Assembly: GCF_913777995.1 (NCBI RefSeq)
Contig: NZ_CAJYVE010000014.1
Location: forward strand, 1-64,000
Source: an uncultured Pseudomonas sp.
GTDB taxonomy: Bacteria; Pseudomonadota; Gammaproteobacteria; Pseudomonadales; Pseudomonadaceae
Reading direction: 5' to 3'
DNA length: 64,000 bases
Positions 18,148-26,388 of the stretch are shown piece after piece (position 1 is the stretch's first letter; every line of letters begins with the position of its first letter). A program made the position numbers and the translations under genes. Under the pieces are notes generated by a model, which searched no databases, was not told the origin of the DNA, and saw only the letters and a program-made list of their open reading frames with translations.

Positions 18148-18600
18148 ATGCGTGCCCTGCGCGTCAAACTTCAGGGCTTTACGCTCATCGAACTGCTCAT
18201 CGCCATCGCGGTGGTCGGTATCCTCGCTGCCATTGCCATTCCTTCCTACGAAAGCTACATGACGCGCAGCAAGCTCAAGGGCGCGCAAGCAGACCTCGCC
18301 GCCCTGGGCCTGGTCATGGAAAACTTCTACCAGAAGCAACTGCGCTACCCGACCACCACCACCAGCAACACCGCCGATACCCGCTGCGTGGCCGCCAGTG
18401 GCAGCACGACCTGCACCGCGTCGGGCTGGCAACCCAGCCAGGACGGCTTCACCTACAAGATCGTCACCGCGACCACCAGCACCTACAAGCTGGAAGCCCT
18501 GGGCACCAGCGGCAAGGTCAACGGCTGCAGTATCACCCTGACCCAGGACAACGTGCGCGCCATCGCCAGTTGCAGCAGCTACAACGGTAGCTGGCAGTGA
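18148..18600 (+). CDS. PilE-like type IV minor pilin
   Basis: A 150-residue prepilin. After a short basic leader (MRALRVKLQG) comes the class III signal FTLIELLIAIAVVGILAAIA, with Glu5 present and cleavage expected after Gly10. The body contains two Cys pairs (RCVAASGSTTC and a C-terminal pair ending IASCSSYN), as in PilE-type pilins. The frame is open 16 codons upstream, but the ATG at 18148 gives a normal leader. First gene of a five-gene pilin operon; its stop overlaps the next gene by four bases (GTGA). Confidence 0.9.
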   Translation: MRALRVKLQGFTLIELLIAIAVVGILAAIAIPSYESYMTRSKLKGAQADLAALGLVMENFYQKQLRYPTTTTSNTADTRCVAASGSTTCTASGWQPSQDGFTYKIVTATTSTYKLEALGTSGKVNGCSITLTQDNVRAIASCSSYNGSWQ

Positions 18601-19070
18601 TCGCTCGGCAGCAGGGCTTCACCCTGATCGAGCTGATGATTGCCATCGCCATCTTCGGTCTGCTGGTGACCTTCGGTGCTCAGCTGACCAAATCATGGAC
18701 CGACAGCGCACAGCAGAACGAGGCGGCCAACCTGCTCAAGCAAGGCATCAGCCGCGCCAAGGCCACCGCCCTGCGCAACCCTGGCGGCGCCCTAAGCACC
18801 TCGCCAGCGGCAGTACTGTGCCGCTCGGGGCAGAGCCTCAAGCTGTTCAGCCTCGCCGACCAGGCCAGCCTAGATTGCACCTCGAACACCAGCGTGCTCT
18901 GGCAGGCCAGCCTGCCCGCCTCGGCGAACCTGCAGGTCGGCGGCACAAACCTCACCTGTATCGCCTTCAACAGCCGCGGCCTGCCGGTCAACGGCAGCAG
19001 CACCTGTGCGACCAGCACCATCAACGTGACCGCAGGCAGCGAAAGTGCGATTCCCGTCGAGATCATCTAA
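18597..19070 (+). CDS. FimT/GspH-like minor pseudopilin
   Basis: A 157-residue prepilin with leader MIARQQG and helix FTLIELMIAIAIFGLLVTFG, Glu5 present. The body has the short beta-rich C-terminal domain and paired cysteines (LCRSG, LDCTS, LTCIAF, STCATS) seen in FimT/GspH proteins. It starts at a GTG that overlaps the preceding stop (GTGA), so translation is coupled. Expected to be processed by the prepilin peptidase and to join a tip complex with its operon partners. Confidence 0.85.
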   Translation: MIARQQGFTLIELMIAIAIFGLLVTFGAQLTKSWTDSAQQNEAANLLKQGISRAKATALRNPGGALSTSPAAVLCRSGQSLKLFSLADQASLDCTSNTSVLWQASLPASANLQVGGTNLTCIAFNSRGLPVNGSSTCATSTINVTAGSESAIPVEII

Positions 19071-19473
19071 GACCGGGGCGCGGCGTCAGCGCGGCGATAT
19101 CCTGCTCGAGTCGTTGATCGGCATCGTGCTGATGTCGATCATCGGCCTGGGCATGACCTACGCGGCCTCCCGCGCTGCCGTCAGCCAGCGCGACATGAAG
19201 GTGCAGAACATCGCGGTCAGCCAGATGCGTGCGCTGATCGTCCGCTACGGCAAGGGCCTGTGCTCCACCGACGCGGCCCAGGCCAGGGTCGTCCTGCCGA
19301 TCCAGGCCGAAGCGATACCGCTGAATGCCACCTGCACCGACACCGCTGGGGTAAGTATCGGCGGCGTCAGCATTGCCACTCCGACCAGTACGCTCGGCAC
19401 TGTGGTGCTGACCACGCGCAGCACTGACAGCGGCCTGTTCGGCGGCATCATCCGGGTCGGTGACGAAACGTGA
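19045..19473 (+). CDS. PilV-like minor pilin
   Basis: A 142-residue protein with a 17-residue basic leader ending RRQRG, then DILLESLIGIVLMSIIGLG; Glu5 is present although the usual aromatic +1 residue is replaced by Asp. PilV proteins often show this ILLE-type start. The likely GTG start at 19045 overlaps the end of the preceding gene by 26 bp; a shorter start cannot be excluded. Two cysteines (GLCSTD, ATCTDT) may form a disulfide. Third gene of the operon. Confidence 0.8.
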   Translation: MRFPSRSSKTGARRQRGDILLESLIGIVLMSIIGLGMTYAASRAAVSQRDMKVQNIAVSQMRALIVRYGKGLCSTDAAQARVVLPIQAEAIPLNATCTDTAGVSIGGVSIATPTSTLGTVVLTTRSTDSGLFGGIIRVGDET

Positions 19474-20150
19474 GACGCCCTGCGGGCGGCTTCAGCCTGA
19501 TCAGCCTGATGGTGGGCATGACGCTGTCGCTGCTCAGCGTGCTGGCCATGCTCTCGCTGTACCGGAACATGGTCGGCATCTCGGTGCGCTCCATTCAGGA
19601 CTCCCGGCAGGACGGGCAGATCGCCGCAGCGCTGCTCACCGCACAACAGGAGATGAGCAACGCCGGTTTCTGGATCAGCGGTACGCCCGATGCCAGCTTC
19701 AAGCTCCTGGCCAATGCCGCCCTGAGCAATGGCAGCCTGTCCGGCAGCGCACGAACGCTGTCAGGCACCGCCAGCACCGGTAATGCGCTGGTATGGAGCT
19801 ACAAGACCGCCAACACCGCAACGGCCAGCTGTGCGGGCCTGCTGGTGCAGGACGGCAAGCTCAGCCGCCTGCAGGGGGCCAGCGGCTGCACTTCGACCTC
19901 ACAATGGAACAGCACCACCTGGAGCGCCAGCCCGCTGATCGAAGCCAACCAGCCGGCCGATTTCTTCACCGTGGTACAGGCTGCCTGTTGGCCCTTCAAC
20001 AAGGCGACGAGCCCAATCAGCACCCTGCGCATCAAGGTCACCCTGAATGCCGTGACCAGCTCGGTGGACGCCAGCAACAGCGCATCCACGACGACTTACG
20101 TGAAGAGCACCAGCGATGTCTGCCTGCCCAACCTCGTGCCAGGCACCTAG
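19470..20150 (+). CDS. PilW-like minor pilin lacking Glu5
   Basis: A 226-residue protein starting MRRPAGG, then FSLISLMVGMTLSLLSVLAM. The length and the following SRQDGQIAAALLTAQQEMSNAGFW segment match PilW-type minor pilins, in which a long helix precedes the globular part. The +5 position is Ser instead of the almost invariant Glu that docks pilins into the filament. The GTG start overlaps the preceding stop (GTGA). Three cysteines at least (SCAGL, SGCTS, AACWPF, DVCLP) are spread along the body. Confidence 0.8.
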   Translation: MRRPAGGFSLISLMVGMTLSLLSVLAMLSLYRNMVGISVRSIQDSRQDGQIAAALLTAQQEMSNAGFWISGTPDASFKLLANAALSNGSLSGSARTLSGTASTGNALVWSYKTANTATASCAGLLVQDGKLSRLQGASGCTSTSQWNSTTWSASPLIEANQPADFFTVVQAACWPFNKATSPISTLRIKVTLNAVTSSVDASNSASTTTYVKSTSDVCLPNLVPGT

Positions 20151-20157
20151 CCGGAAC

Positions 20158-22002
20158 ATGCCCATGCTTTCTTCCCGACGCGCCCAGCCGCGCACCCCCG
20201 GCCGCCAGCGCGGCATGGCGACCCTGATGGTCATGATCCTCACCGGCACGGCCCTGACCGTCACCACCCTGGGCATGATGTACAGCATCCGCAGCGCCCA
20301 GGAACAGCAGATGGCGAGCCATGCCACGGTGGCTGCGGAATCGAAGGCGTGGGAAGCGGTGGAGCTGGTGCGCAACTACCTGGATGCCGCCCAAAAGGAT
20401 GACCTGAGCAGCCTGCCCAGGGGTCAGAGTCTCGCGACAAGCGTCAGCGGTTTGAGCATTAAGGTGTCTGACCCCTACGACGCCACCACCGGCTACATGG
20501 GCTTCACCGTGACAGCCAATGTCGCGGGCAACTCGCCTGCCGCCGCCAGCTCCACGATCAACGCTATCTATGCGGTGGGCAGTGCCGGCGGCGGGACGAC
20601 TACACCTGGCGCCACTATCCAGTTCGCGAAGACGCTCAACCTGACTGGCTCGATCAACTTCACGGGCTTGCAAAACACCAAATTTTCAGTCGACGGCGAC
20701 GCCAACCTTTCTGGCTCGGTGACTGGCCTGACCAATCTGGAGACATCGGGAAACATCTCGATTTCGGGCGGCATTCAGGTGACCGAAGTGTTTGCCAACG
20801 GCACACTGACGCTCTCGGGTTCTGCCAGCGTCAGCAAAGGCTCGGCGGTCAGAGATATCACCAACTCCAGCGGAGGAACCCAAGGCTCGCTGAAAACCAA
20901 TGCGACGGTTAACGTCAGTAACGGCACGACAAACGAAATCAATGCCATCGGCAACGTTGTCATTGGCGGTTGGCCGACGACCAAGCTGGTAAACAGCGGC
21001 GCTACCGTGACCTGCCCCAGTCAGTGGTGGGGACAGTACAACGCGATCAACGCCAAGGGCTTGAGCGGATGCCCGAGCGCCAACGTATCAAATCAGGTGC
21101 CGGCCTCGACCCTCACAGCCCTGAACCCGATTTCCGTGGCACGCCAGAAGATCGACGCCAATGACTACAAGTCCTCGGCCAACTACATCTTCGAATACGT
21201 GAACAACAAAATTCGCGTGACCGTCAGCGGCATCAACGGGCTCGCTGACGGCGTGTACTATCTGGGCAAATATGCGTACCAGAACGACAGGGGCTATAAC
21301 GATTTCCTGTGCACCGCCACCGACGCGAATGGCAACTGCACTGCGCCTGCGACGCCTCAGGGTGTCCGTACATTGTGCGAGGGCCAGTCGACCTCGAATG
21401 GCTGCATCACCTACAGCGGCGGCAAATGGACAGTTTCAGGAAAAAGTCTTGCGCCCGGCGTGCTGTGGTTCAGCGGAGCGCTGGAAATGTCCAACGGGCG
21501 TTACTACAACACGGTCATCGCAACTGGAAATATCAGCACCTCCGGCGATCACAAGCTCTGGTCGCTGAATTACGCGGGCTACAACATCGTCTGCAATAAC
21601 GAGTATCCCAGCGGCTACAGAACGGCCGATTTTGCCAACCTTTACCCCACCGCGTTCTGTGACAAGACCAATGCACGACTGAAGTCCAACGCACTGGGCA
21701 ACATCGCGTACCTATCGGGGCTCTATACAGGATCGACGTTCAGCGGCGGCGTTATTTCACTCGGGGCGTCCAGCGAAGTGTCCGGTTCAATCCTGGCCGG
21801 CGACACCTTTCTGACCAATGGCAGTAGCACCGTGCACGGTTACATTTCCGCTGCGGGGCAAGGAAACTCGAAGAACAACGCCTGGGAAGGCTCTACCACG
21901 ATCGACCTGAGCAATATGCCAAGTACCTATACCCCCGCCATTCCCAACCCAGGGGCGAGCGGCTCGGGGGGCACACAGGTCAAATGGGCCAGGCATCTTT
22001 GA
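20158..22002 (+). CDS. Large PilX-like pilus protein with a long repetitive C-terminal domain
   Basis: A 614-residue protein, roughly three times the length of ordinary PilX. The N-terminus RQRGMATLMVMILTGTALT is a PilX/GspK-type anchor without Glu5. Residues about 150-280 are Gly/Ser/Thr/Asn-rich with short repeated strands (TLNLTGSINFTG, DANLSGSVTG, GNISISGGIQV, GTLTLSGSASV), suggesting a beta-solenoid. The C-terminal half holds most of the cysteines (for example LCTATDANGNC, LCEGQSTSNGC) and may be disulfide-stabilised. Base composition drops toward AT compared with neighbours. ATG 20158 is chosen because an upstream in-frame start would overlap pilW deeply. With no PilY1 nearby, it is a candidate tip or adhesive subunit (inference). 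Confidence 0.8.
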   Translation: MPMLSSRRAQPRTPGRQRGMATLMVMILTGTALTVTTLGMMYSIRSAQEQQMASHATVAAESKAWEAVELVRNYLDAAQKDDLSSLPRGQSLATSVSGLSIKVSDPYDATTGYMGFTVTANVAGNSPAAASSTINAIYAVGSAGGGTTTPGATIQFAKTLNLTGSINFTGLQNTKFSVDGDANLSGSVTGLTNLETSGNISISGGIQVTEVFANGTLTLSGSASVSKGSAVRDITNSSGGTQGSLKTNATVNVSNGTTNEINAIGNVVIGGWPTTKLVNSGATVTCPSQWWGQYNAINAKGLSGCPSANVSNQVPASTLTALNPISVARQKIDANDYKSSANYIFEYVNNKIRVTVSGINGLADGVYYLGKYAYQNDRGYNDFLCTATDANGNCTAPATPQGVRTLCEGQSTSNGCITYSGGKWTVSGKSLAPGVLWFSGALEMSNGRYYNTVIATGNISTSGDHKLWSLNYAGYNIVCNNEYPSGYRTADFANLYPTAFCDKTNARLKSNALGNIAYLSGLYTGSTFSGGVISLGASSEVSGSILAGDTFLTNGSSTVHGYISAAGQGNSKNNAWEGSTTIDLSNMPSTYTPAIPNPGASGSGGTQVKWARHL

Positions 22003-22109
22003 CCTCACACGGCCTCAGGCTCGCACAGGCAGCATTGGTAAGGCTTGGGTTTTGCCGCGCCTTGCGTTTCAATGGCCGCCCACGCCACACCGTATTCCAA
22101 GGACACCCC

Positions 22110-22601
22110 ATGGCTTCGCCAGACAAACAGCAAAAGCGCGCCCAGCGCGCGAAACTCAAGGCCAAGCAGAACCGCTCCGGCCAGAAGCCGAAGAAGTCAG
22201 TGCATTCGCTGTTCGACTCACCGCTGGTCGATCAGCCGTTCGATGACGTGAAGATCGACCTGAGCACCTTCGACTTCCAGGACCTGGTCGAGAATGGCTT
22301 CGACCCGGCCGACTACGAGGACCTGTTCGAAGCCATGCATCAGGCCGAGGCCATCAGCCAGATCGCCCTGTGCGCGGTGTTCCTGCAGTACCCGGTGCTG
22401 GAACTGGTGCTGGCCGAAGAAGACGGCGAGCAGGCCACCGACTTCATGATGGGCCTGCTGATCACCTACCGCGCCCTGTTCCACAACGAGGACGAAGACA
22501 CCGCCCTGGAGTGGATCGGCACCCCGGCCTTCCAGGCCGATTACCAGAAGGCCTCGGACCTGCTGGTGATGCGCAACGAGAGCCTGCGTCGCGGGCGTTG
22601 A
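22110..22601 (+). CDS. Conserved hypothetical protein, basic N-terminus
   Basis: A 163-residue soluble protein not recognised as a named family. The first 35 residues are strongly basic (DKQQKRAQRAKLKAKQNR), the middle is acidic (FDDVKIDLSTFDFQDLVENG) and the rest helical. No signal peptide or membrane segment. The frame is open upstream, but ATG 22110 after AAGGA gives a sensible start. It follows the pilin operon by 107 bp and is read in the same direction; coding bias looks like the chromosome average, unlike the preceding gene. Confidence 0.75.
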   Translation: MASPDKQQKRAQRAKLKAKQNRSGQKPKKSVHSLFDSPLVDQPFDDVKIDLSTFDFQDLVENGFDPADYEDLFEAMHQAEAISQIALCAVFLQYPVLELVLAEEDGEQATDFMMGLLITYRALFHNEDEDTALEWIGTPAFQADYQKASDLLVMRNESLRRGR

Positions 22602-22634
22602 GCCGCAAAGCCACCGCCCTGCCGCTGACGCCGC

Positions 22635-23111
22635 CTAGCCGCCACGCCCCAGCGGCAGGTGGGTGGTCGACTTGATTTCCGACAGTGCCACCACGGAGTT
22701 CACTTCCTGGATGCCCGGCACCAGCGACAGCTTCTCGAAGAAGAACTTCTCGTAGGCCTCGATATCCGAGGTCACGATGCGCAGCAGGAAGTCCACGGCG
22801 CCCATCAGCACGTAGCACTCCAACACCTCGGGAAACTCGCGGATCGCCTCGGTGAACTCGGCGAAGTTGGAGCGGCCATGGGCGTTGAGCTTCACCTGCG
22901 CGAAGATCTGCGTGTCCAGGCCGATCTTCTTGCGGTCCAGCAAGGTCACCTGGCGCCGGATCACTCCCTCGTCCTTGAGGCGCTGGATACGGCGCCAACA
23001 GGGCGACTGCGACAACCCCACCTGCTCGGCCACCTGGGCGCTGGACAGCGAAGCGTCGTCCTGCAGCAGTGTCAGGATCTTTCGATCATAGGCATCCAGC
23101 TCAACGGGCAT
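22635..23111 (-). CDS. Lrp/AsnC family transcriptional regulator
   Basis: A 158-residue regulator with the AsnC winged helix (DAYDRKILTLLQDDASLSSA, QVGLSQSPCWRRIQRL) and a RAM domain (ECYVLMGAVDFLLRIV). It is closer to Lrp proper than the copy at 5906. The frame is open well upstream but the ATG at 23111 fits the family. It is divergent from the ACT-like gene across 127 bp, a layout in which an Lrp protein usually controls its neighbour. Confidence 0.92.
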   Translation of the reverse strand: MPVELDAYDRKILTLLQDDASLSSAQVAEQVGLSQSPCWRRIQRLKDEGVIRRQVTLLDRKKIGLDTQIFAQVKLNAHGRSNFAEFTEAIREFPEVLECYVLMGAVDFLLRIVTSDIEAYEKFFFEKLSLVPGIQEVNSVVALSEIKSTTHLPLGRGG

Positions 23112-23238
23112 TGATAATTCTCCAAACCAGCCAATCAAAGATTGATCTATCCAAAAACATCTAGAAAGGCAGGATCTTAGACCAGTTTTTCCCGGTTCCC
23201 CATGCAAGAATTTCTGCACTTGCTCAGGAGATCCGTGC

Positions 23239-23574
23239 ATGAACCCATCAGACGCCCTGCCGCTGCACACCACCCGCCCGGACACCTGGGCAGCCGCCAA
23301 CGCATCCTGCCAGGTGCAGTACCGCATCCGCGCCGAAGCCCGGCCCGCCCTGCTTTGCCAGGTGCTAAACCTGTTCGCCATGCAGTACCTGGTGCCTTGC
23401 CAGGTGCAGGTATTGCGCGATGCCGACGGGCTGGAGGCCGAGGTGCAGGTCGATGGCCTGAGCTGGCATCGCGCGCAGGTCATCGCTGAAAAAATGCGCA
23501 ACCTGATCGATGTCGACGAGGTCCAGCTGAACCTTCTGCAACCTCTGCCAGTGCTCGCCCAAGCCTGTGGTTGA
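23239..23574 (+). CDS. Small ACT-like domain protein
   Basis: A 111-residue protein. Residues 26-100 (YRIRAEARPALLCQVLNLFA, VQVDGLSWHRAQVIAEKM, NLIDVDEVQLNLL) have the beta-alpha-beta-beta-alpha-beta pattern of an ACT domain and resemble IlvM-type regulatory subunits, though no catalytic partner is adjacent. The ATG is preceded by GGAG with good spacing. It is divergent from the Lrp gene, so amino acid sensing is plausible, but this is inference. Confidence 0.65.
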   Translation: MNPSDALPLHTTRPDTWAAANASCQVQYRIRAEARPALLCQVLNLFAMQYLVPCQVQVLRDADGLEAEVQVDGLSWHRAQVIAEKMRNLIDVDEVQLNLLQPLPVLAQACG

Positions 23575-23697
23575 GGCCTCGGCCGGCCGGCTGCGAAAGA
23601 AATGCCTGTTCACACTCGCGAGCAACACTGGCACGCTTGGGGTCTACGCTTGCTCACTGCCTCAGTGATCTACACCTGACTCGCCGAAGGAACCTGC

Positions 23698-25482
23698 ATG
23701 GTTGTTCACGCTCCCACTTCCGCGGATCGCTGGCTCGACCTCAATGATCTGCTGCACGATCTGGTCGCTCAGGGCCACTTGAGCCAGAGCGACGCCGAGA
23801 CGGCCGTCACCCAGCGCCGCACCACCGCGAATATCCAGCTGCACCCGCTGGAGTTCCTCGCCAACCAACAGCTTGAGGACCTCAAGCGACCCGGGCGTAA
23901 GCTCGACCTGGAAACCCTCACGGCCTGGCTGGCCGAGCAGTGCGGGCAGCCCTACATGCGCATCGACCCGCTGAAGATCAACGTGGCGGCGGTCACCCCG
24001 CTGATGTCCTACGCCTTCGCCCAGCGCCACAAGATCCTCGCCGTGGCCGTCGACCGCGAGGCGGTGACCATCGCCAGTGCCCAGCCCTATGTGCGCTCCT
24101 GGGAGCCAGACCTGTCCCACGTGCTGAAGCTGCCGATCAAGCGCGTAGTGGCCAACCCCATGGACATCCAGCGCATGACGGTGGAATTCTTCCGCCTGAC
24201 CCGCTCGGTCAGCGGCGCGACGGCCACCGAACAGAAAACCAGCAACCTGGGCAACTTCGAGCAGTTGCTCAAGCTGGGCGCCAGTGACCAGGAGCCGGAT
24301 GCCAACGATGCGCATATCGTCACCATCGTCGACTGGCTGTTCCAGTACGCCTTCCAGCAACGCGCCAGCGATATCCACATCGAGCCACGCCGCGAGAACG
24401 GCACGGTACGCTTTCGTATCGACGGCGTGCTGCACAACGTCTATCAGTTCCCGCCGCAAGTCACCATGGCGGTGGTCAGCCGCCTGAAGAGCCTGGGGCG
24501 CATGAACGTGGCGGAGAAGCGCAAACCCCAGGACGGCCGGGTCAAGACCAGCACGCCGGAAGGCAACGAGGTGGAGCTGCGTCTGTCGACCCTGCCCACC
24601 GCCTTCGGCGAAAAGCTGGTGATGCGGATCTTCGACCCCGAGGTGCTGCTCAAGGACTTCGACCAGCTGGGGTTCTCCAGCGACGACCTGCGCCGCTGGC
24701 AGGGCATGACCCGCCAGCCCAATGGCATCATCCTGGTCACCGGGCCGACCGGTTCAGGCAAGACCACCACGCTGTACACCACGCTCAAGCAGCTGGCGAC
24801 CAGCGAGGTCAACCTGTGCACCATCGAGGACCCCATCGAGATGGTCGAGCCGGCGTTCAACCAGATGCAGGTGCAGCACAACATCGACCTGACCTTCGCC
24901 AGTGGGGTCAGGGCGCTGATGCGGCAGGACCCGGACATCATCATGATCGGCGAGATCCGTGACCTGGAGACCGCCGAGATGGCTATCCAGGCCGCGCTGA
25001 CCGGCCACCTGGTGCTTTCCACCCTGCACACCAACGACGCGCCCAGCGCCATCAGCCGCCTGCTGGAACTGGGTGTGCCGCCCTATCTGCTCAAGGCCAC
25101 CATCCTCGGGGTGATGGCCCAGCGCCTGGTGCGCACCCTGTGCCCGCACTGCAAGGCGCCGGTAAGCCTTGACGAGGCCGACTGGCAGGTGCTCACGCGG
25201 CCCTGGCAGGCGCCGGTGCCCAGCGGTGCACATCGCGCCGTGGGCTGCGTGGAATGTCGTGATACCGGCTACCGGGGCCGCGCGGGGGTGTACGAGATCA
25301 TGCTGATGACCGACCCGATCAAGAGCCTGGTGACCGCCGACCTGGACCTCAACGCCATGCGCCGCCAGGCGTTCAAGGAAGGCATGCGCAGCCTGCGCCT
25401 GTCAGGCGCGCTGAAGGTCTCTGCCGGGCTGACCACCATGGACGAGGTGCTGCGGGTCACGCCGCACAGCGAACAGCATTGA
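23698..25482 (+). CDS. Orphan GspE/PilB-type secretion ATPase
   Basis: A 594-residue hexameric motor ATPase for pilus or type II secretion assembly. The N-terminal MshEN-like region spans roughly residues 1-170. The core has Walker A GPTGSGKTTT, Asp box CTIEDPIE, Walker B DIIMIGEIRD, and His box STLHTND. A zinc tetracysteine is present: CPHC near residue 481 and CVEC about 40 residues later, as in GspE and PilB. No platform, secretin or peptidase gene is adjacent; the nearest partners are the pilins 1.7 kb upstream. An equivalent stand-alone ATPase beside the gcv genes is, by memory, conserved in other Pseudomonas. Confidence 0.9.
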   Translation: MVVHAPTSADRWLDLNDLLHDLVAQGHLSQSDAETAVTQRRTTANIQLHPLEFLANQQLEDLKRPGRKLDLETLTAWLAEQCGQPYMRIDPLKINVAAVTPLMSYAFAQRHKILAVAVDREAVTIASAQPYVRSWEPDLSHVLKLPIKRVVANPMDIQRMTVEFFRLTRSVSGATATEQKTSNLGNFEQLLKLGASDQEPDANDAHIVTIVDWLFQYAFQQRASDIHIEPRRENGTVRFRIDGVLHNVYQFPPQVTMAVVSRLKSLGRMNVAEKRKPQDGRVKTSTPEGNEVELRLSTLPTAFGEKLVMRIFDPEVLLKDFDQLGFSSDDLRRWQGMTRQPNGIILVTGPTGSGKTTTLYTTLKQLATSEVNLCTIEDPIEMVEPAFNQMQVQHNIDLTFASGVRALMRQDPDIIMIGEIRDLETAEMAIQAALTGHLVLSTLHTNDAPSAISRLLELGVPPYLLKATILGVMAQRLVRTLCPHCKAPVSLDEADWQVLTRPWQAPVPSGAHRAVGCVECRDTGYRGRAGVYEIMLMTDPIKSLVTADLDLNAMRRQAFKEGMRSLRLSGALKVSAGLTTMDEVLRVTPHSEQH

Positions 25483-25577
25483 GGCGCTCGACGACAGGAA
25501 GGCACCACACGAAGGAACTACACGGGAGCCTGGGCTCTCAAAGTTATTCGAAACACTCACACTTGGAGTACCACACC

Positions 25578-25895
25578 ATGCGTCTCAAGCTCGCTGTCGC
25601 CACCTGTGCTCTGCTTTCCCTGCCCTTCGGTTCGGCCATGGCCGATGGTTTCTGGCGTGACGTGCTGTCGTCCGGCGCCACCACCGCTTCCACCTACCTG
25701 ACCTTCAAGGACCACAAGCTGGTCGCTGCTGCGCAGGACGACGCCGGCAGCTTCGTGGCCAGCAACGGTGATATCCGCGGCCCGTTCCTTGAAGCGGCCA
25801 TCGCCCAGGTTCGCCAGGACAACCCAGACCTGAAGGCCAGCGACATGGACCTGGCCAACGCCATCCTGGCGCGCAATGCCGTCGCCCAGGAGTAA
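25578..25895 (+). CDS. DUF2388 small exported protein
   Basis: A 105-residue protein with a signal peptide (MRLKLAVATCALLSLPFG, cleavage near SAMA-DG). The mature part FWRDVLSSGATTASTYLTF and DAGSFVASNGDIRGPFLEAA is the DUF2388 pattern known from Pseudomonas, function unknown, expected in the periplasm. The ATG at 25578 after TTGGAG is preferred, since longer starts would overlap the ATPase gene. A terminator follows. Confidence 0.88.
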   Translation: MRLKLAVATCALLSLPFGSAMADGFWRDVLSSGATTASTYLTFKDHKLVAAAQDDAGSFVASNGDIRGPFLEAAIAQVRQDNPDLKASDMDLANAILARNAVAQE

Positions 25896-25910
25896 GGCTT
25901 GCGCCGGATA

Positions 25911-25945
25911 AAAAAATGCCGCTCATCGAGAGCGGCATTGTTTTT
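25911..25945. terminator. Bidirectional terminator between the DUF2388 gene and gcvH
   Basis: AATGCCGCTC and GAGCGGCATT form a 10-bp stem with A6 before and T5 after, serving the convergent genes on both sides. Confidence 0.9.
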
Positions 25946-25956
25946 CCTGTAACGCC

Positions 25957-26343
25957 TTATTCGCTTACGGCGGCCTGGTAACCCGCCGCATCGAGCAGCT
26001 TGGCCAGGTCGGCTTCGGCATTCGCCGGCTTGAGCTTGAAGATCCAGGCGCTGTAGGGCTCTTCGTTGAGCAGCTCAGGGCTGTCGCTCAGCTCTTCATT
26101 GACCGCGATGACTTCGCCGGCCACGGGCGAGTAGATGTCCGAGGCAGCCTTCACCGACTCCACCACACCGGCGGTATCACCCGCAGCGAACACCTTGCCG
26201 ACTTCGGCCAGTTCGACGAAGACCACGTCGCCCAGCGCCTGCTGCGCGTGATCGGAGATGCCCACGGTCACCGTGCCGTCGGCTTCCAGGCGCGCCCACT
26301 CGTGGCTCTCGGCGTAACGCAGTTCAGCGGGGAAATTGCTCAT
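25957..26343 (-). CDS. gcvH: Glycine cleavage system H protein
   Basis: The 128-residue lipoyl carrier shuttles the aminomethyl group between P, T and L proteins. Lipoylated Lys65 is in [17 protein letters not shown], and the family start [20 protein letters not shown] is intact. It follows gcvT by 45 bp in the same transcript. No gcvP follows: gcvH ends beside a terminator and the next gene is convergent. Confidence 0.97.
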   Translation of the reverse strand: MSNFPAELRYAESHEWARLEADGTVTVGISDHAQQALGDVVFVELAEVGKVFAAGDTAGVVESVKAASDIYSPVAGEVIAVNEELSDSPELLNEEPYSAWIFKLKPANAEADLAKLLDAAGYQAAVSE

Positions 26344-26388
26344 AGGGTGCTCCTCAGAATCATCAGGTCAGCGGTAACCCGCAGTAAA

